A DNA stretch of 64,000 nt, from contig NC_010397.1 in the NCBI RefSeq assembly GCF_000069185.1, positions 3,348,001 through 3,412,000 of the forward strand. The letters run 5' to 3'. The DNA comes from Mycobacteroides abscessus ATCC 19977 (GTDB taxonomy: Bacteria > Actinomycetota > Actinomycetes > Mycobacteriales > Mycobacteriaceae). Of this stretch, positions 59,540-64,000 are shown one piece after another (within the stretch, counting starts at the first letter, position 1; every line of letters begins with the position of its first letter). Both the position numbers and the translations under genes were made by a program. The notes beneath the pieces were generated by a model, which did not search any database, was not told the origin of the DNA, and was given only the letters and a program-made list of their open reading frames with translations.

Positions 59540-60421
59540 CTACTCCGATTCCGAAGGCACCGTGGTAGCGCCGATTTCCGAGGCCGCCCCCACCGATCTC
59601 AGCCGTTTGAGGTATCGCACATCGGCTTCGTTCTTGTTGAGCAGGGCCATGAAGTCGGCCACACCGAAGTCGGGGTCGTGCGCGGGCTCTCCAAGAACCT
59701 TCGCCCCAAGCCGCAGGTATCCACGCATCAGCGCAGGGACCTGCACCTTGGCCGGCGGGGCGATGTCATCAAGGCCCATCCCGCCGACCACGACCGGGTT
59801 GTAGGGCCGCACCGTGTACTGCGGGGCCGCGGCATGCCGCTTCATCACGAAGTCACGCACGGCACGCACCTGGCTACCGGGAGCCTGTTCGGGGCTGTCC
59901 TGCATCGGAACCGACACACATCCGGTGACATACGTGTAGTCGCAGCGATCCAGGTAGGCCAGGATCCCCGCCCACATCAGCAGCACCACCGCGCCGTTGC
60001 GGTGATCGCCCCGCACCACGGCCCGACCCATCTCCACCAACTGAGGCCGCAGCGAGTCGAGTCCGCTGATATCGAATTCCGTTGCACTGTAGAGTCCTCC
60101 GGCCGCAATAGCCCCCGGCGGAGGAAGCATCCGGTAGCAGCCCACCACATCGCCGGAGACGTCCTCGCGTACCAGGAGGTGGTCGCAGTGCTCGTCGAAA
60201 CGGTCGGCATCGCGTCCCTCGAACGCCTCCGGAGTGCTGGCGAGCTGGAATCCCGGCTCACTGCTGAATACGTCGTACCGAAGCCGTTGTACGGCATCGA
60301 TATCGGCGGAATCGTTCGACAACAGCAGGGTGTACCGGGGCCCCAGCGCGGCCTCCCCGGTCTTCCCCGCCACCTCTGGCATGGATTGATCTGCGGCGAT
60401 GAGAACTGACGCGGTACTCAT
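59540..60421 (-). CDS. GNAT-fold N-acyltransferase (OlsB-like)
   Basis: A 293-residue protein of the acyltransferase group that includes ornithine N-acyltransferase OlsB and autoinducer-synthase-like GNAT folds. It has ADIDAVQRLRYDVFSSEPGF, DRFDEHCDHLLVREDVSGDVVGCYRML, EFDISGLDSLRPQLVEMGRAVV and VPALMRGYLRLGAKVLGEPAHDPDFGVADFMALL. It corresponds to Rv3027c. Because a PlsC-type gene follows directly, the pair resembles the OlsB-OlsA arrangement that makes acylated amino-acid lipids; this is inference. It may be transcribed from the 167-bp region upstream, where I see no clear promoter. Confidence 0.85.
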   Translation of the reverse strand: MSTASVLIAADQSMPEVAGKTGEAALGPRYTLLLSNDSADIDAVQRLRYDVFSSEPGFQLASTPEAFEGRDADRFDEHCDHLLVREDVSGDVVGCYRMLPPPGAIAAGGLYSATEFDISGLDSLRPQLVEMGRAVVRGDHRNGAVVLLMWAGILAYLDRCDYTYVTGCVSVPMQDSPEQAPGSQVRAVRDFVMKRHAAAPQYTVRPYNPVVVGGMGLDDIAPPAKVQVPALMRGYLRLGAKVLGEPAHDPDFGVADFMALLNKNEADVRYLKRLRSVGAASEIGATTVPSESE

Positions 60422-60588
60422 GACTGCGAGATTCGCGGAGTTATGCGGCGGAACGGCATCAGAAGCGTGTCGTGTCCATGCACGATCCGTTAATTGCGGC
60501 GTTCAGTACGCCAAATGCGTGCTTGCGGAAGTGAATCCCTAAAGCAAACGTTGAGCCAACAGAAACTACGCGGGCACGCTCTTGCAGG

Positions 60589-61332
60589 TCACCGACGTGC
60601 CATCCAGTCGGCGAACCGGGTCTGTGTCAGCACGCCGTCGTCGCCGGTGACCAGGCTGAAGTCATCGACCGGCGTTCCGAAGTAGGTAGCGCCTGAATCC
60701 ACCACGACCGGCCGATCGTCGCCGCGTGCGGCGAGCACCGCCCCGGCCATATCTGCGAAGGAAAACTTCTCGGGCCCACCGATGTTGATGATGCCATTGC
60801 GAGGTGCCGCCGCTGCGGCATGCGCCACCTGCGTGGAGACGTCGTCCACGGCGATCAGCTGGATCCTGGCATCGGGCACGCGTACCTCGTCGCCGACCAC
60901 GAGCGTGTCGGTGATCGCCTCCGCGAACTCCTGAAACTGCGTCGCGCGCACGATCGTGTACGGCAGGCCCGAGCCGACGATGATCTTTTCCTGCGCCACC
61001 TTGGCACGCATGTAACCGCTCTCGGGCAGGCCGTCCGCCCCGACGATGGACAAGGCGACATAGTGCCCGACACCGGTCGCCTTCGCGGCGTCGACGAGAT
61101 TGCGCGCGGAGGCGGTGAAGAAGTCCATGACTGGTCCGTCCTCGAACGAGGGCGAATTGACAACGTCAATGACCACAGCCGATCCGGTCAGCGCGTCCAC
61201 CAGTCCCTCACCGGTCAACACATTCGCTCCCGATGACAACGACGCCGCCACCACATCATGTCCGTCCGCGATGAGCAACGACACGACCCGGGAACCGATT
61301 TGGCCGGTAGCACCGACAACTGTGATTTTCAT
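60589..61332 (-). CDS. NmrA-like NAD(P)-binding atypical SDR protein
   Basis: A 247-residue protein. It has the Rossmann motif VVGATGQIGSRVVSLLIADGHDVVAAS at the N-terminus, GHYVALSIVGADGLPESGYMRAKVAQEKIIVGSGLPYTIVRATQFQEF (YxxxK-like Y and K region), and a C-terminal substrate lobe with NIGGPEKFSFADMAGAVLAARG. Relatives are NAD(P)-binding redox sensors or reductases. The start is the ATG at 61332 (MKITVVGATG) after an AAAGG site; the frame extends further upstream without support. It is divergent from the LuxR gene. Confidence 0.9.
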   Translation of the reverse strand: MKITVVGATGQIGSRVVSLLIADGHDVVAASLSSGANVLTGEGLVDALTGSAVVIDVVNSPSFEDGPVMDFFTASARNLVDAAKATGVGHYVALSIVGADGLPESGYMRAKVAQEKIIVGSGLPYTIVRATQFQEFAEAITDTLVVGDEVRVPDARIQLIAVDDVSTQVAHAAAAAPRNGIINIGGPEKFSFADMAGAVLAARGDDRPVVVDSGATYFGTPVDDFSLVTGDDGVLTQTRFADWMARR

Positions 61333-61539
61333 TGTGTGATTACCTTTCTGGTCACACAAACAACGCTCGCAGGTCGACGCCGTGTTCGCGCCCTGGAAAG
61401 TCCGTAGTCGTTCGGCCCGAACGGGGCAATCGATAAACTTCGACCCAACTCATCAACTTCGGCGGAGCACGCAATCAACAGCTATCCGGAATCGCGTCTG
61501 TGCGGTCGAACCCAAGAATGCTCGGCGCTGGACCGCCTG

Positions 61540-64000
61540 ATGACGGCCTCCCGCTCAGGGCCCAGCCAGGTTCTCGTGCTGCGCGGCCAAGCTGGTGTCG
61601 GCAAGACGGCGCTGTTGCGGTACGTGCTGGGGAAAGCATCGGGGCAACTGATCGCCCAGGCCTCCGGCATTCAATCGGAGATGGAGCTGGCCTTCGCGGG
61701 ATTACAACAGTTCTGCGCGCCCCTGACGAAGTACTCCGGGGCGATACCCGACCCGCAGCGTGAGGCACTCACCATCGCGTTCGGAACCCGTAGCGGCCCC
61801 CCGCCCGATCGCTTTCTGATCGGATTGGCGGTGCTGAGCCTGCTGGCAGCGGCCGCCGAGCATCAGCCCGTGCTGTGCGTGATCGACGACGCACAATGGC
61901 TTGACCGGGTCTCCCTGCAGACCCTGGCCTTTGTCACCCGGCGCCTGGGCAGTGAACCGGTCGCCATGCTGTTCGCGGTACGTGACGGCACCGATAGCGA
62001 ACTCGCCGGGCTGCCCGAACTCACCGTGCACGGCCTGCGCGCGGCCGACGCCGGCACGCTGCTGGACTCGGTCATCCCAGGGCTCCTCGATGAACGTGTT
62101 CGCGACCGCATCGTGGCCGAGACGCAAGGCAACCCGCTGGCACTGCTGGAACTGCCCCGGGACATGACCGCCGAAGAGCTGGCCGGCGGTTTCGGGTGGC
62201 CGGACGGCGGTCGGCTGGCGGGGCAGATCGAGCAGACGTTCCTCCGGCGAGTCCAACAGCTTCCCGCGCACACCCAAACACTATTGCTGGCCGCGGCAAC
62301 CGATCCGCTCGGCGACGTGACGTTGTTGGCGCGCGCCGCCCAACAGCTCGGAATTCCGATGCATGCGATCGCACCCGCCGAGGCGGCCGATCTTGTGGAG
62401 CTGAGCACCCGGGTGCGCTTCCGCCATCCGTTGGTGCGTTCGGCTGTCTACATCAGCGCAAATCCCTTGGAACGCAGAAGAATTCATGGCGTCCTGGCCG
62501 GCGCCACGGACCCGGGCGCCGATCCCGATCGTCGGGCATGGCACCGCGCGCATGCGGCCGCGGGTACCGATGAGGCCATCGCGTGGGAGTTGGAGCAGTC
62601 CGCCGGCCGCGCTCAGGCCAAGGGCGGCGTCTTGGCTGCTGCCGCGTTCCTACAGCGCGCGACCGAACTCACCGCGGATCCGGCGGCGCGGGGCCGGCGG
62701 GCGCTGGCCGCCGCCCAGTCGAAATACGACGCGGCCGCCTTTGACGCCGCCCGCGAGCTGCTCGGCGTTGCGGACATGACCCCGCTGGATCCGTTGGCAC
62801 GAGCCCGTGCGACACGACTGCGCGCGAAGATCGCATTCGCCGAAAGCCGGGTGGGCGCTTTCGGTTCCGTCACCGTGTCCGAAGCCGCAATCGGCCTGGT
62901 GGAGGCTGCTAGATGCCTGGAAAACCTCGATGACAACCTGGCCCGGGAAACCTACCTGGACGCGGTGGGCGCCGCCATGTACGGCGGCCGGCTGTGCCCC
63001 CGTGGAGGCGCCGTAGAGGTGGCCGAACCGGCCCGTCTGGCGCCCGCCGGGGCGCAGCCCGCAAGACCCTCGGACCTGCTACTCGACGGCCTTGCCCGGC
63101 GAATCACGCATGGCGCCGCGGCGAGTGCGCAGACACTGGGCGAAGCGCTCACACTCATCCGCTGTGAAGCCGACCGTCCGGCGAACACCAGCTGGATGGA
63201 GCAGGCGTTTCCCATCGCCCTCGAATCCGCCACCCATGAAGTGTGGGACGACGACATGTGGCATCACCTCGCCACGCGTGCGGTCCATATCGCCCGTGAA
63301 GTCGGCGCCCTCTCGCTGCTGCCGGCAGCTCTCATCTATCGCGCGGGTATGCACGTGCACGCCGGCGAGCTCGACGCCGCGGCCGAACTGGTCCAGGAGG
63401 CCGACGCCATCTCGGCCGCGACAGGCCACGCACCCATCAGGTACCACTCCTTGATCCTGGCGGCCTGGCGCGGTAGCGAGCCCACGGCTATTCGGCTGAT
63501 CGATGAGGCCATGCGCGATGGGGCGGCCCGAGGCGAGGGCAGACTGCTCGGCGCGATGGGCTACGCGGCCGGGGTGCTCAACAACAGCCTCGGCCGCTAC
63601 GAGCTCGCCTTTATGGCGGCACGAAGAGCTTGTGAGCATGAGGATCTCGGGTTATACAGCTGGTGCCTGATCGAATTGATCGAGGCGGCCGTGCGCTGCG
63701 GCGAGCACGACACCGCGGTGAAGGCATTCGGCCAACTCGAAGAGCGCGCATTGGCCGCACAAAGCGACTGGTCTCAGGGGATGGTGGCACGCTCCCGTGC
63801 ACTGATCACCGTCGGCCATGACGCCGAGCCCCACTACCGGGAGGCGATCCAGCGACTCACCAACACGAGGATTTCCGCCCACCTCGCCCGTGCCCACCTG
63901 ATTTACGGCGAGTGGTTGCGCCGTTGCAATCGACGCTCGGACGCCCGCACGGAACTCACAGCGGCACACGGAAGTTTCGTCAACATGGGCACGGCGGCCT
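61540..64000 (+). CDS. LuxR-family ATPase regulator (LAL type), 5' part
   Basis: A large regulator that runs past the right edge; at least 820 residues are visible. It has a Walker A at GQAGVGKTALL, a Walker B at VLCVIDDAQWLD, and a sensor-type RFRHPLVRSAVY, then a long helical repeat region; a C-terminal LuxR HTH would lie outside the window. The homologous part begins about 15 codons earlier (CGRTQECSALDRLMTASRSG, 61501), and the frame is open back to 61408 with no ATG, GTG or TTG. The ATG at 61540 is therefore a formal choice; a CTG at 61498 or a rare ATC (61429 or 61474) may be the true start. Confidence 0.85.
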   Translation, partial: MTASRSGPSQVLVLRGQAGVGKTALLRYVLGKASGQLIAQASGIQSEMELAFAGLQQFCAPLTKYSGAIPDPQREALTIAFGTRSGPPPDRFLIGLAVLSLLAAAAEHQPVLCVIDDAQWLDRVSLQTLAFVTRRLGSEPVAMLFAVRDGTDSELAGLPELTVHGLRAADAGTLLDSVIPGLLDERVRDRIVAETQGNPLALLELPRDMTAEELAGGFGWPDGGRLAGQIEQTFLRRVQQLPAHTQTLLLAAATDPLGDVTLLARAAQQLGIPMHAIAPAEAADLVELSTRVRFRHPLVRSAVYISANPLERRRIHGVLAGATDPGADPDRRAWHRAHAAAGTDEAIAWELEQSAGRAQAKGGVLAAAAFLQRATELTADPAARGRRALAAAQSKYDAAAFDAARELLGVADMTPLDPLARARATRLRAKIAFAESRVGAFGSVTVSEAAIGLVEAARCLENLDDNLARETYLDAVGAAMYGGRLCPRGGAVEVAEPARLAPAGAQPARPSDLLLDGLARRITHGAAASAQTLGEALTLIRCEADRPANTSWMEQAFPIALESATHEVWDDDMWHHLATRAVHIAREVGALSLLPAALIYRAGMHVHAGELDAAAELVQEADAISAATGHAPIRYHSLILAAWRGSEPTAIRLIDEAMRDGAARGEGRLLGAMGYAAGVLNNSLGRYELAFMAARRACEHEDLGLYSWCLIELIEAAVRCGEHDTAVKAFGQLEERALAAQSDWSQGMVARSRALITVGHDAEPHYREAIQRLTNTRISAHLARAHLIYGEWLRRCNRRSDARTELTAAHGSFVNMGTAA

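Overview
This window comes from a high-GC mycobacterial chromosome. The backbone keeps the gene order of the Mycobacterium tuberculosis Rv3001c-Rv3027c segment: ilvC, ilvH, ilvB, a Cfp6-like PH-domain protein, DoxX, LppZ, gatB, pfkA, gatA, gatC, an ACT-domain protein, ligA, a core-MetE protein, mnmA, iscS, a PlsC acyltransferase and a GNAT acyltransferase. Extra genes (a reductase-terminated NRPS, P450, ABC1 kinases, three serine proteases, BluB) suggest a rapid-growing mycobacterium, possibly of the Mycobacteroides abscessus-chelonae group. That placement is inference; no marker gene for species assignment is present.

Layout. 1-2996: the end of a LysR gene, then a minus-strand redox operon (AhpD-like protein, nitroreductase, DUF417 membrane protein) facing a divergent TetR gene across two copies of one operator palindrome. 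3163-7822: a second TetR gene, divergent from an operon of two tandem ABC1/AarF kinase genes and a cytochrome P450. 7855-15528: a two-module NRPS (A-T-E-C-A-T-R) with no loading condensation domain, divergent from a winged-helix regulator. 16901-18382: a DUF2236 oxygenase-like protein and a DUF2752 membrane protein. 18472-22138: the ilvB-ilvH-ilvC operon, preceded by a branched-chain-rich leader peptide and an intrinsic terminator, an apparent transcription attenuator.

22591-30718 interrupts the conserved backbone between the Cfp6-like gene and doxX. It carries an Lrp-class III aminotransferase-saccharopine dehydrogenase-like operon, an aldehyde dehydrogenase, a MarR/FAD-monooxygenase divergent pair with a tandem operator, and an APC permease. 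It reads as an amine or amino-acid catabolic island. 30895-46707 holds backbone genes (doxX, lppZ, gatCAB, pfkA, ligA) with a type B carboxylesterase, a decayed DUF417 pseudogene, small exported proteins, a two-component system and a GT39-like glycosyltransferase.

46761-60421 has three tandem secreted trypsin-like proteases, a crotonase with a 33-bp repeat encoding its N-terminus, coupled bluB/core-MetE genes, a purine permease, an acyl-ACP desaturase with a complex promoter, an SGNH hydrolase, mnmA-iscS and a PlsC/GNAT pair. The last part has an NmrA-like NAD(P)-binding protein and the 5' part of a large LuxR-type ATPase regulator that runs off the end. No rRNA, tRNA, CRISPR array or insertion sequence was recognised. 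All coordinates, motifs and spacings were read by eye, without database searches.
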